Shown piece after piece: positions 43,561 through 50,760 of a stretch of DNA of 64,000 nucleotides. The notes below the pieces were generated by a model. That model did not search any database. It saw only the letters and a list, made by a program, of their open reading frames with translations, and was not told the origin of the DNA. The stretch is from assembly GCF_024385505.1 (NCBI RefSeq), contig NZ_JANFLT010000007.1, positions 62,001-126,000 of the forward strand, written 5' to 3'. Source of the DNA: Arthrobacter zhaoxinii. GTDB lineage: Bacteria; Actinomycetota; Actinomycetes; Actinomycetales; Micrococcaceae. A program made the translations under genes and the position numbers. Numbering within the stretch: the stretch's first letter is position 1; each line of letters begins with the position of its first letter.

Positions 43561-45623
43561 CCGCCCTCCGTTTGGCCCTTGGCGAGCTGCGGCGCATGAC
43601 GGCCGGCACCCTGCCGAAGCTCGCCATTCTCGCCCTGTCCATGGTCCCCCTGCTCTACGGTGCCGTCTACCTGTATGCCAACTGGGATCCCTACGGAAAC
43701 CTTGACGGCGTCAAGGCCGCCCTGGTGGTCGAGGACGAAGGTGCGGACACCGCGGACGGCCGGCTCGACGTCGGCGCCACGGTCCGCGAAAGCCTGCTGG
43801 AGGACGGTACTTTCGACTGGGAACTGGTGGACAGCGCCGATGCCGCGGACCGCGGGGTAAAGGACGGCACCTACGGCTTCGCCCTCACCATCCCGGAGGA
43901 CTTTTCCGCCGGCCTGGCCTCGACGTCGGACCTGGGCTCTGCGCGCCAGGCAAGCCTGCACGTGACCACCAATGACGCGAACAACTACCTGCTCAGCAGC
44001 ATCGTGGACAAACTCACCGCTTCCGTTCATGACAGCGTGGCCACCGACGTCGGCGAGGAAACGGCGAACCGGCTGCTGACCGGCTTCAGCACCGTGCACG
44101 GCCAGCTGGAACGAGCCGCCGACGGCGCCGGTGAGCTGGCCGACGGTGCGGCGTCTGCCGATTCAGGAGCCGCAGAACTCGCTACCGGCCTGGGTACCCT
44201 GTCCGCCGGAGCCAAGGAACTGGTTTCCGGGCAGGAACAGCTGGTGGCAGGAGCAAACCAGCTGTCGGCCGGAGCCGGCGGCCTGTCCGCGGGAGCCAAC
44301 CAGCTGTCTTCCGGAGCTGCCGGCCTCTCTTCCGGCCTGGCCCAGCTTTCCTCCTCCACCGCACTGCTTCCCCGGCAGACGCAGCAGCTGGCCGATGGCG
44401 CCCGGCAGGTGGCGGTAGGAACGGCTGGCCTGGAATCCGCCCTGGCTGCCTCAGCCGACGCCTCCCGGCAGGGTGTCACCGATGCAGTGACACGGCTGAT
44501 CCAGCAGGGTGTGCTGACTCCGGAGCAGGCCGGTGCCTTCCAGCAGGAGCTCGCCGCAGGCCAGTCCGGCACCACCGGACTGGAGCAGCTGCAGGCACTC
44601 TCGAACGGCGCCGCAGCGGTTTCGGCCGGCGCGGACCAGCTCGCCGCCAGCACCCCGCAGCTGACCTCGGGCATCGCCTCCGCGAATGACGGGGCTGCCC
44701 AGGTCTCCGGCGGCGCCGCCGAACTCTCCTCCGGCGCGGCGGAGCTTTCCTCCGGCGCCGCTGGCCTGGCAGGCGGGGAACAGCAGGCCTTGAACGGTTC
44801 CCGGGAGCTGGCAGCCGGAGCGGACTCCGCCGCAGCCGGCGCGGGTACCCTCCGCGAGGGGCTGGGCCAGCTCCGTGTCGGGTCTGCCGAGCTGTCCCGG
44901 CAGTTGAAAAACGGTGCGGGCAATGTCCCCAACCCAAATGAAGAGGAACGAGCCACGGCCTCCACGGTCATCGCCGACCCGCTGACCGTCAGCACCGTGA
45001 ACCAGGCAGAAGCCGGCAGCTACGGCGCCGGCCTGGCACCCTATTTCCTGGTCCTGGCCATGTGGGTGGGCATCTTCATGCTCGCGCAGGCCCTGCGCCC
45101 CATCAGCCGGCGAGCGCTGGCCTCCAACGTCCCGGCCTGGAAGATCGCACTCGGCGGCTGGCTTCCGTTCCTCGCCGTCTCCCTGGTTCAGGCGACCGTG
45201 CTCTATGCAGTGGTCTGCATCGGGCTGGGGCTGGGTCCCGTCCATCCGGTCCTGGCGTGGGGACTGCTCCTGATGGCGTCCATGGCGTTCTCCGCGCTGG
45301 TCCAGGGCCTCGTGGCTCTGCTGGGTTCCGTGGGCAAGTTCGCGGTACTGGTCCTGCTGGTGCTGCAGCTGGTCTCCTCCGGAGGCACCTTCCCCTGGCA
45401 GACCATCCCTGCACCCCTGCATCTGGCGCACGATGCGCTGCCGATGGGGTACATGGTGAACGGGCTGCGGCAGCTGCTGTACGGCGGGGACCTTTCGCAG
45501 GTCACCGCCGTCGCCGTCGGGCTGCTCGGCTACACCGCGGCCGGACTCCTGCTGTCCCTGATGGCCGCCCGGCGGCACCGGCTGTGGACTCTGAAGACGC
45601 TGCAGCCGGAAATCGACATCTAG
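43557..45623 (+). CDS. YhgE/Pip family membrane protein
   Basis: A 688-residue membrane protein. TM1 is at about 17-37. A large extracytoplasmic region of about 470 residues follows, with a long Ala/Ser/Gly-rich heptad-like stretch of repeated LSSGAAxL/LSAGAxxL units. Then come about five C-terminal TM segments from about residue 490 (YFLVLAMWVGIFMLAQAL onward). This is the YhgE/Pip architecture, shared with phage infection protein and distantly with T7SS EsaA and ABC-2 permeases. The ATG at 43557 overlaps the stop of the degenerate ABC-ATPase gene. Its role may be export or envelope maintenance; the link to the T7SS-like locus 11 kb away is only suggestive. Confidence 0.9.
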   Translation: MTALRLALGELRRMTAGTLPKLAILALSMVPLLYGAVYLYANWDPYGNLDGVKAALVVEDEGADTADGRLDVGATVRESLLEDGTFDWELVDSADAADRGVKDGTYGFALTIPEDFSAGLASTSDLGSARQASLHVTTNDANNYLLSSIVDKLTASVHDSVATDVGEETANRLLTGFSTVHGQLERAADGAGELADGAASADSGAAELATGLGTLSAGAKELVSGQEQLVAGANQLSAGAGGLSAGANQLSSGAAGLSSGLAQLSSSTALLPRQTQQLADGARQVAVGTAGLESALAASADASRQGVTDAVTRLIQQGVLTPEQAGAFQQELAAGQSGTTGLEQLQALSNGAAAVSAGADQLAASTPQLTSGIASANDGAAQVSGGAAELSSGAAELSSGAAGLAGGEQQALNGSRELAAGADSAAAGAGTLREGLGQLRVGSAELSRQLKNGAGNVPNPNEEERATASTVIADPLTVSTVNQAEAGSYGAGLAPYFLVLAMWVGIFMLAQALRPISRRALASNVPAWKIALGGWLPFLAVSLVQATVLYAVVCIGLGLGPVHPVLAWGLLLMASMAFSALVQGLVALLGSVGKFAVLVLLVLQLVSSGGTFPWQTIPAPLHLAHDALPMGYMVNGLRQLLYGGDLSQVTAVAVGLLGYTAAGLLLSLMAARRHRLWTLKTLQPEIDI

Positions 45624-45630
45624 GCCGGTT

Positions 45631-46155
45631 TCAGGCCCGGCGCACCACGAAGTCGGTGATCCGGGCGTCGCGGCCGTCCAGCTCGGCCCAGGACAGCGCG
45701 TGTTCCATGACGGTGAGGCCCGACGTCGGATACCGCGTGGCCATCTCCATGACGGCGTCTTCGTCCGAGTCCGCCGAAGCAAGGCGCATGGCCAGTTCCT
45801 GGACGCCGGGAAGGTGCGCGATGACGAGCAGGCTGGTGACCGTGTCCGGTACGTGGTTGATCAGGCTGAGGATCCGCTCCGGCGTCGCTGCATAGAGACC
45901 GTCCTCGAGCTTCGCGGTGGGCGCCTTGTCGCCGAGTTCCTTGCAGACCCAGGTGCAGGTCTGCCGGGCACGCAGGGCGGAGGAGCAGAGAATGAAGTCG
46001 GGGATGCTGCCGTGTTCGCGCATCCATTGGCCGGCCAGCGGCGCGTCCCGGTGCCCCCGGCCGGAGAGTGGCCGCTCATGATCTGCGACGTCTCGGGGCC
46101 AGTCCGCCTTGGCATGGCGGAGGAGCTGGAGTTTCTTCAGGTGGTGGCCGGTCAT
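45631..46155 (-). CDS. SixA-like histidine phosphatase
   Basis: A 174-residue histidine-phosphatase-superfamily protein. The catalytic motif LLRHAKADWP (RHG-type, with Ala for Gly) is near residue 13, and a second conserved His is in VIAHLPGVQELA. The short single-domain form matches the SixA phosphohistidine phosphatases, which act on phosphorelay proteins; other phosphoesters are possible. It begins 6 nt after TAAACT without a ribosome site. The convergent YhgE gene ends 7 bp away, with no terminator between. Confidence 0.87.
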   Translation of the reverse strand: MTGHHLKKLQLLRHAKADWPRDVADHERPLSGRGHRDAPLAGQWMREHGSIPDFILCSSALRARQTCTWVCKELGDKAPTAKLEDGLYAATPERILSLINHVPDTVTSLLVIAHLPGVQELAMRLASADSDEDAVMEMATRYPTSGLTVMEHALSWAELDGRDARITDFVVRRA

Positions 46156-46161
46156 TTGCTC

Positions 46162-46167
46162 AGTTTA
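46162..46167 (-). promoter_or_regulatory. Candidate -10 box TAAACT, leaderless
   Basis: Minus-strand TAAACT, 6-nt spacer gagcaa, ATG at 46155. Confidence 0.55.
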
Positions 46168-46233
46168 GCCGCGGACGGAGCCCCCGCTCCGCCCGCTGAC
46201 CGGCCACCATCCGTAGCATCGAGGCTGCAGACG

Positions 46234-47103
46234 CTAGATGCTGTACTCCGGTGCGGCCCAGACAACCACCTCGGGGTGCTCGTAGAAGCGATACCCCTGG
46301 CCGCGGACCGTGCGTACGGTGTTGGCCAGGCGCCCCAGTTTGGACCGCAGGCGCCGGATGTGGACATCGATGGTGCGTTCGTTCGGCACCTCTTCAGCGT
46401 TGCGCCACAACCCGGCGAGCAGCTCTTCACGTCCTACTGTTCGGCTCGCGTTTTCGACGAGGTAGTTCAGCAGTTCGAATTCCTTGAACGTCAGGTTCAG
46501 CGTGTCCCCGTCGAGGTGCACCTCGCGGCGGGACAGGTCAATCAGGACACCGGAGGGGCGGACCGCCGCCGGAGGCTGAGGTGCGGGAGCCTGCTGAGGG
46601 GCCGACTGCCGCCGAGCGACCGTGGGATCACCGAGAGCCTGGCGGACGACGTCGATATCCGAGCCGGTGGCTCCAGCCGGGGCAAGAGCTACGGCTGCGT
46701 GGCTCTGGGCACCGGGAACCAGGGTCTGGACGTGTGCCCGGATTTCCTGCGCAAGTTTGCTCAGGGACGTGCCGTTGGCCGCGGCGGTTTCCTCATCGAG
46801 GCCGACATAGATAACGAATCCGCGGGCAGCGGTGTCATTGCTGACCGGCTGCGGTCCGGGAATGCCGCTCGGGGCGACCACCTGCATGGGGGCGGTCATG
46901 GGGTACGCGTCCTGGCCGGACACGGCGCGGAGCGGACGGGCTCCGGTGCCGGTGGTGGGCGGAACGCTGTAGGACTGGTTCCCGTACTGCTGGCCGCCGT
47001 AGGTATTGGAGAAACCGCCGGCGGACTGGCGCTGGGAACCTGCTCCGGCGCGGTTCTGCGCATTGCGCAGGGAGATGTGGACGTAACCGGATGCTACTGA
47101 CAT
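46234..47103 (-). CDS. Winged-helix (OmpR-type) regulator without a receiver domain
   Basis: A 289-residue protein. The C-terminal ~100 residues are a clear OmpR/PhoB DNA-binding domain: VHLDGDTLNLTFKEFELLNY, RTVGREELLAGLW, then ERTIDVHIRRLRSKLG and RTVRGQGYRFYE. There is no phosphoacceptor domain. The N-terminus is Gln/Gly/Ser-rich, then a folded block of about 60 residues (GFVIYVGLDEETAAANG, LSKLAQEIRAHVQTLVP) and a Pro/Gln linker. The ATG at 47103 follows GAGGTC; an ATG 12 nt upstream is less well placed. A perfect CRP-type site lies ~300 bp upstream. It may sense through the unidentified N-terminal domain. Confidence 0.85.
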   Translation of the reverse strand: MSVASGYVHISLRNAQNRAGAGSQRQSAGGFSNTYGGQQYGNQSYSVPPTTGTGARPLRAVSGQDAYPMTAPMQVVAPSGIPGPQPVSNDTAARGFVIYVGLDEETAAANGTSLSKLAQEIRAHVQTLVPGAQSHAAVALAPAGATGSDIDVVRQALGDPTVARRQSAPQQAPAPQPPAAVRPSGVLIDLSRREVHLDGDTLNLTFKEFELLNYLVENASRTVGREELLAGLWRNAEEVPNERTIDVHIRRLRSKLGRLANTVRTVRGQGYRFYEHPEVVVWAAPEYSI

Positions 47104-47512
47104 GTGGGACCTCATCGTGAATCGACGTCATCACGGCTCGATTGCTGGGGTGTGCCCGGTCGAGACGGCGCCTATTATGCCCGTGGTGGGCCTGAGTCTT
47201 ACCTGAGGATAGGGGTGGTTCCAAAGGTATGCATTCGACAACAGCTAGTCTCTTCCGAGGCCGGAAGGCCGCCGGCAAAGACTGCGACTGATGCTGCCGT
47301 GTTGGTGTTCACACTCCGGATTATTGCATGTAACAAAGGGATCCGCGCAAGTAACAATGGGTCTGTTGTCTCGCATAGTGGACATTTTGTGTCGTTTTGT
47401 GACGCAGTTCACAATTAGTTGCAGTGAATACCTATGCGTGAATATGTATAAGAACTAAATTAATTTCGCTCATCCACAAGGGGCGATGCGGGCGATATCG
47501 ATGTCGTGCAAC
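47104..47512. other. Long AT-rich upstream region of the winged-helix regulator gene
   Basis: About 410 bp without a gene, clearly richer in A/T than the neighbourhood between 47290 and 47480. It contains the perfect CRP/GlxR-type site at 47398-47413 and paired GTAACAA-GGG motifs (about 47331 and 47351). No ORF or known riboswitch is recognised. Confidence 0.6.
47398..47413. promoter_or_regulatory. Perfect CRP/GlxR-type site
   Basis: TGTGACGCAGTTCACA matches TGTGA-N6-TCACA at all ten conserved positions. It probably regulates the winged-helix gene that reads away from it on the minus strand. Confidence 0.75.
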
Positions 47513-47556
47513 AAAAAAGGCACCCGCTCCGTAAGTGACCTTACGGAGCGGATGCC
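47513..47556 (-). terminator. Intrinsic terminator downstream of upp
   Basis: 17-bp stem (47519-47535 with 47540-47556, one C-A mismatch), loop tgac, followed on the minus strand by six T residues (47513-47518). It lies about 105 nt past the upp stop. Confidence 0.9.
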
Positions 47557-47574
47557 GTCAAGCATTATCTGTTT

Positions 47575-47589
47575 GTCCACATAGTGGAC
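47575..47589. repeat. Dyad GTCCAC-ATA-GTGGAC
   Basis: Perfect 6-bp arms around ATA between upp and its terminator. The sequence catagtggac recurs at about 47374-47383 near the CRP-type site. Possible regulator half-sites; function unknown. Confidence 0.35.
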
Positions 47590-47660
47590 TGAGCGCTAGG
47601 ACCCCTCGGCTAGCCGCAGGCTGCTGCCTGTCGGGGCAGCGATGTGGTCCGGGGCAGTAG

Positions 47661-48293
47661 TTAGACGACGCCGTAAAGCCGGTCGCCGGCGTCGCCCAGG
47701 CCGGGAACAATGTAGGCGTGCTCATCCAGGCGCTCGTCGATGGAGGCAAGCACCACGGTGACGTTGGCGTCCTGCAGTTCTTCCTGAAGCACCGAGAGGC
47801 CTTCCGGGGCGGCCAGCAGGCAGATGCAGATGACTTCCGCGGCGCCGCGCTGGAACATGAACTTGATGGCTTCGCGCAGGGTTCCGCCGGTGGCCAGCAT
47901 CGGATCCAGAACGAAGACCTGGCGGCCGGTGAGGTCATCCGGCAGGCGCTCGGCGTAGGTGATGGCTTCAAGGGTTTCTTCGTTCCGGGCCATGCCCAGG
48001 AAGCCAACCTCTGCCGTGGGAACCAGGCGGGTCATGCCTTCGAGCATGCCCAGGCCGGCGCGCAGGATGGGAACCACCAGCGGGGTCGGCTTGACCAGGC
48101 CCGTGCCGACGGCGGCGGTGACGGGGGTCTCGATCGGAACCGGCTCCACGCGGACGGTCCGGGTGGCTTCATAGGCCAGCAGGGTGACCAGTTCTTCCGT
48201 CAGCTGACGGAAGATCGGTGACGGGGTGTCCTTGTCGCGGAGAACGGTGAGTTTGTGGGCAACGAGGGGATGATCCACTACAAGTACGCGCAT
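47661..48293 (-). CDS. upp: Uracil phosphoribosyltransferase
   Basis: A 210-residue pyrimidine-salvage enzyme that makes UMP from uracil and PRPP. The PRPP-binding motif [18 protein letters not shown] is near residue 125, the uracil-binding tail is [17 protein letters not shown], and [15 protein letters not shown] is a further family signature. The length is exactly that of the family. The start at 48293 sits 6 nt behind TAGTTT with no ribosome site. It diverges from tadA. Confidence 0.98.
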   Translation of the reverse strand: MRVLVVDHPLVAHKLTVLRDKDTPSPIFRQLTEELVTLLAYEATRTVRVEPVPIETPVTAAVGTGLVKPTPLVVPILRAGLGMLEGMTRLVPTAEVGFLGMARNEETLEAITYAERLPDDLTGRQVFVLDPMLATGGTLREAIKFMFQRGAAEVICICLLAAPEGLSVLQEELQDANVTVVLASIDERLDEHAYIVPGLGDAGDRLYGVV

Positions 48294-48299
48294 GCTTCA

Positions 48300-48305
48300 A
48301 AACTA
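48300..48305 (-). promoter_or_regulatory. Candidate -10 box TAGTTT, leaderless upp transcript
   Basis: Minus-strand TAGTTT, spacer tgaagc, ATG at 48293. Confidence 0.5.
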
Positions 48306-48368
48306 CCATTGCCCCTGCCCCTCTCTGCGTTCGCCTGCGTTCGCCCGCGCGAGTGCGGATGGGGGACG

Positions 48369-48848
48369 ATGGCAGGCATGGACTCCCTTTCCCGTACACA
48401 CGAGGCCTGGATGGACCTCGCCCTGGCCGAGGCCCGCAGAGCGCTGGAGACGGGCGACGTGCCGATCGGCGCCGTCGTCCTGGGTCCCGACGGCGAGGTG
48501 CTGGGTACGGGGCGCAACGAGCGTGAGGCGACCGGGGACCCGACAGGCCACGCGGAAGTGCTGGCCATCCGGGCGGCGGCGGCCGCCGTCGGCGAATGGC
48601 GGCTGGAAGGCTGCACCCTGGTGGTGACGCTCGAGCCCTGCGCTATGTGCGCCGGGGCGATTGTCCTGGCCCGGGTGCCGAAGGTGGTCTTCGGTGCGTG
48701 GGACGAGAAGGCCGGCGCCTCAGGTTCTGTGTTCGACATCCTGCGTGAGCGTCGCCTGAATCACTGGGTTGAGGTGTATCCCGGTGTGCGCGAGGAGGAA
48801 TCTGCGCGCCTGCTGCGGGACTTCTTCGGCTCAAAGCGCAACTCCTAG
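48369..48848 (+). CDS. tadA: tRNA adenosine(34) deaminase
   Basis: A 159-residue zinc deaminase that converts A34 to inosine in tRNA-Arg(ACG), whose gene lies at 41114. Zinc ligands and the catalytic Glu are in TGHAEVLAIR and LEPCAMCAGAI, as in all TadA/cytidine-deaminase-fold enzymes. The RLNHWVEVYPGV tail is TadA-like. The start is ambiguous: ATG 48369 (used here) and ATG 48378 both lie just after GGGGGA; the open frame reaches back to 48255, but that part is low-complexity and unlikely to be coding. Confidence 0.95.
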   Translation: MAGMDSLSRTHEAWMDLALAEARRALETGDVPIGAVVLGPDGEVLGTGRNEREATGDPTGHAEVLAIRAAAAAVGEWRLEGCTLVVTLEPCAMCAGAIVLARVPKVVFGAWDEKAGASGSVFDILRERRLNHWVEVYPGVREEESARLLRDFFGSKRNS

Positions 48849-48919
48849 CGTTCCGCCCGGTTCCGTTTATACGTAGGCTTGCTAATTCCGGAACGCGACA
48901 GCTAAAAGGAGTTTCCGTA

Positions 48920-49405
48920 ATGGGATCAGAGCAGGATGGACGGGACACCGTCGTCAAGATTCTCGAAAAGGCCAAGATCGCAACGCTGACCACAGTGGAC
49001 CTGCAGGGGAACCTGGTCAGCCGGCCGCTGCAGCTGCAGGAGGCGGATTCGGACGGCAACCTGTGGTTCTTCACCCCGGACCCCTCCCCCAAGGCCGACG
49101 AGGTCCGTGCCAACCCGCACGTCAACGTCGCGATCAATGACAAAGAAGGCTTCCTGTCCATCAGCGGTACGGCCACGCTGACCAAGGACCAGGGGAAGAT
49201 TTCCGCGCTGTGGAAGACCTCGGTGGAGGGCTGGTTCGAGAAGGGCCGTGAAGACCCGTCGGTGGCTCTGCTCAAGGTGGACTCGGATACCGCCGAATAC
49301 TGGGCATCCGATGAACCCAAGATCGCCAGCATGTTCAAGATCGGCAAGGCCGCAGTAACCGGCGGCACTCCCGATATCGGCAAGAACGACGTCGTCGACC
49401 TCTAG
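48920..49405 (+). CDS. Pyridoxamine-5'-phosphate-oxidase-fold general stress protein (FMN-binding)
   Basis: A 161-residue split-barrel flavin-binding protein of the general stress protein 26 group. Landmarks are the strand pair IATLTTVDLQGNLVSRPLQ, LWFFTPDPSPKADEVRANP, HVNVAINDKEGFLSISGTAT and the C-terminal AEYWASDEPKI. It likely binds FMN or F420-like cofactors and may act in oxidative or general stress; it is not true PdxH. A strong AAAGGAG precedes the ATG. It ends 65 bp before tRNA-Ser(CGA). Confidence 0.92.
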   Translation: MGSEQDGRDTVVKILEKAKIATLTTVDLQGNLVSRPLQLQEADSDGNLWFFTPDPSPKADEVRANPHVNVAINDKEGFLSISGTATLTKDQGKISALWKTSVEGWFEKGREDPSVALLKVDSDTAEYWASDEPKIASMFKIGKAAVTGGTPDIGKNDVVDL

Positions 49406-49469
49406 TTCCTGGGTGCTGGCGGCACTGCTTTTGGGAGTTGGGCCTTCGACCCGGTAAGGTTGACGCGTT

Positions 49470-49559
49470 GGTGACGTGTCCGAGCGGCCGAAGGTGCAAC
49501 ACTCGAAATGTTGTTTGGTGTAAAAGCCAACGTGGGTTCAAATCCCACCGTCACCGCCA
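49470..49559 (+). tRNA. tRNA-Ser (anticodon CGA)
   Basis: Acceptor GGTGACG (49470-49476) pairs with CGTCACC (49549-49555), discriminator G, encoded CCA. Anticodon stem CAACA/TGTTG encloses CTCGAAA, giving anticodon CGA at 49504-49506. Its last bases and the following terminator recur as an imperfect direct repeat at 50172, as expected if this tRNA has been an integration target. Confidence 0.97.
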
Positions 49560-49617
49560 ACTGAGAAAGGCCCCGGTTTCCTTGTAAATCAAGGGAACCG
49601 GGGCCTTTTGCTTTGCT
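49551..49617. repeat. Left copy of tRNA-Ser(CGA) 3'-end/terminator repeat (att-like)
   Basis: Spans the tRNA 3' end plus its terminator. The first 13 bp (tcaccgccaactg) match 50172-50184 exactly, and the rest is about 85 percent alike by eye. This is the intact tRNA side of the pair. Confidence 0.7.
49566..49609 (+). terminator. Intrinsic terminator of tRNA-Ser(CGA)
   Basis: Stem aaaggccccggtttcc with ggaaccggggcctttt around an AT-rich loop, then T-rich sequence. Confidence 0.9.
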
Positions 49618-49645
49618 GATCAGTCGGCATCTGCGGCGTCACTAA

Positions 49646-49783
49646 TCAGCCGGGCAGGGCACCGCCCCGTACCAGAAGCTCGTGGGCGACATAACTCTGG
49701 CCAACCACCACGGCCAGCGGATACAAAAGCCCCAGGATGTAGCCCCGCACCCTCCCTTGATGATCCGATGCGGTGGACTTCAT
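49646..49783 (-). CDS. Very small single-TM membrane protein (45 aa)
   Basis: A 45-residue reading frame, MKSTASDHQGRVRGYILG... ending ELLVRGGALPG. A basic leader precedes one hydrophobic segment (GYILGLLYPLAVVVGQSYVA). The ATG at 49783 lies 3 nt after the stop of the 87-residue ORF, so the two could be translationally coupled. There is no strong ribosome site and no recognised family. It lies inside the segment bounded by the tRNA-end repeats. It may be a relic or a small toxin-like or regulatory peptide; conservation would decide. Confidence 0.4.
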   Translation of the reverse strand: MKSTASDHQGRVRGYILGLLYPLAVVVGQSYVAHELLVRGGALPG

Positions 49784-49786
49784 CTT

Positions 49787-50050
49787 CTAACGCGCCCGCC
49801 AGATGACGCACAGGGCAATCGGAGCAAGGGATATGAGGGCCGGCATTGTCATTCCGGAGCTACTGGTCCGTGAAGAGGTACGCCCCGAATCTGATAACCG
49901 CGTGTCCCACGGGACGCTTTGGAAAACATAGACGGCTATGACCAGACAAATCAGAAGAGCGCCTGCGTAAGCAATATCAAGAACCCGCGGGAGTCTGCGC
50001 GCCAGACGCGCGCCCCCCCTCGGCGGCACCCTCCGGGGATTCAACCCCAT
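49787..50050 (-). CDS. Small two-TM membrane protein (87 aa)
   Basis: An 87-residue reading frame, MGLNPRRVPPRGGARLARR at its start. The basic leader is followed by a long hydrophobic segment (IAYAGALLICLVIAVYVFQS), a Ser/Thr/Arg loop, and a second segment (MPALISLAPIALCVIW) ending WRAR. The positive-inside pattern is sensible. An in-frame stop lies 24 nt upstream of the ATG, so the start cannot move far. The ribosome site is weak. Family unknown. It lies between the att-like repeats, in DNA less GC-rich than its flanks. Confidence 0.45.
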   Translation of the reverse strand: MGLNPRRVPPRGGARLARRLPRVLDIAYAGALLICLVIAVYVFQSVPWDTRLSDSGRTSSRTSSSGMTMPALISLAPIALCVIWRAR

Positions 50051-50171
50051 CGGTGAAACTCGGATTATTGTTCATTGTTCTCGAAAGCCTCCTGCTGCCG
50101 ACTTTAATCCCGGTGAGCTCGTCATATTCCTATGTCCTAATTTCCGGTCTGAGCGGGAGCCCTTCCGAGCA

Positions 50172-50238
50172 TCACCGCCAACTGGGAAGGCCCCGGTTCC
50201 CTGTAACAACAGGGAACCGGGGCCTTCTCTTTGCCCGG
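50172..50238. repeat. Right copy of tRNA-Ser(CGA) 3'-end/terminator repeat; also a terminator for the RHS operon
   Basis: Begins with tcaccgccaactg, identical to the end of the tRNA gene 621 bp to the left, and continues into the perfect hairpin ggccccggttccctgt / acagggaaccggggcc. The hairpin lies directly after the stop of the minus-strand gene at 50239, so it likely ends the WXG100-RHS operon. Confidence 0.7.
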
Positions 50239-50694
50239 CTATCCGTTGATCTCCTCAAAGGACCAGACTTCGGGTGACACGTCAAACCGGTTCATCAGCC
50301 AACGGAACGTGTTATCTACCTCTCCGATTTCGAACGAGTACTTTTCACCCGGCTCCAATTCTGCCGCCACAGAGTCGCGGTTCGAAGCGGTAATCCCGGT
50401 CTCGTACAAAAGTTCTCCGCACTCCGCCGTGGTGATGTACACCCGGTGATACGGGCCCCCGCCATTGCGCGGGCCGGATACCTTCACCCCCTCGGCTTCC
50501 ACCACAGTGCATTCAATCCGCGTACGATGGCTCTGGTCGTATAGGGAGGCCAGGGGTGGGACCACGATGACTGCGGCCAAAGACAAAAGCAGAAGGACGG
50601 GAAATATCAATCGGGCGGGACGCAGCTTTGTCTGCGGTTTCTGTCGGTTTCCTTCGGCAGGCTCACCGGAGGCCTGTCCATGAGACACATTCAT
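50239..50694 (-). CDS. Membrane-anchored small protein directly after the RHS gene (immunity candidate)
   Basis: A 151-residue protein. The basic N-terminus is followed by one TM segment at about 30-50 (IFPVLLLLSLAAVIVVPPL) and an extracytoplasmic domain of about 100 residues with cysteines in ECTVVEAEG and TTAECGELL that could form a disulfide. AAAGGAC precedes the ATG. It lies 66 nt after the RHS stop on the same strand, where polymorphic-toxin operons usually encode the immunity protein. No known family is recognised, so immunity is inference from position; an accessory surface protein is equally possible. Confidence 0.7.
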   Translation of the reverse strand: MNVSHGQASGEPAEGNRQKPQTKLRPARLIFPVLLLLSLAAVIVVPPLASLYDQSHRTRIECTVVEAEGVKVSGPRNGGGPYHRVYITTAECGELLYETGITASNRDSVAAELEPGEKYSFEIGEVDNTFRWLMNRFDVSPEVWSFEEING

Positions 50695-50760
50695 TTCATC
50701 GTCCTTTGCGATTGGAGTCCGCGAACCTTTTCCCGCTGCTCTCCCGGATCCTACGGCATT

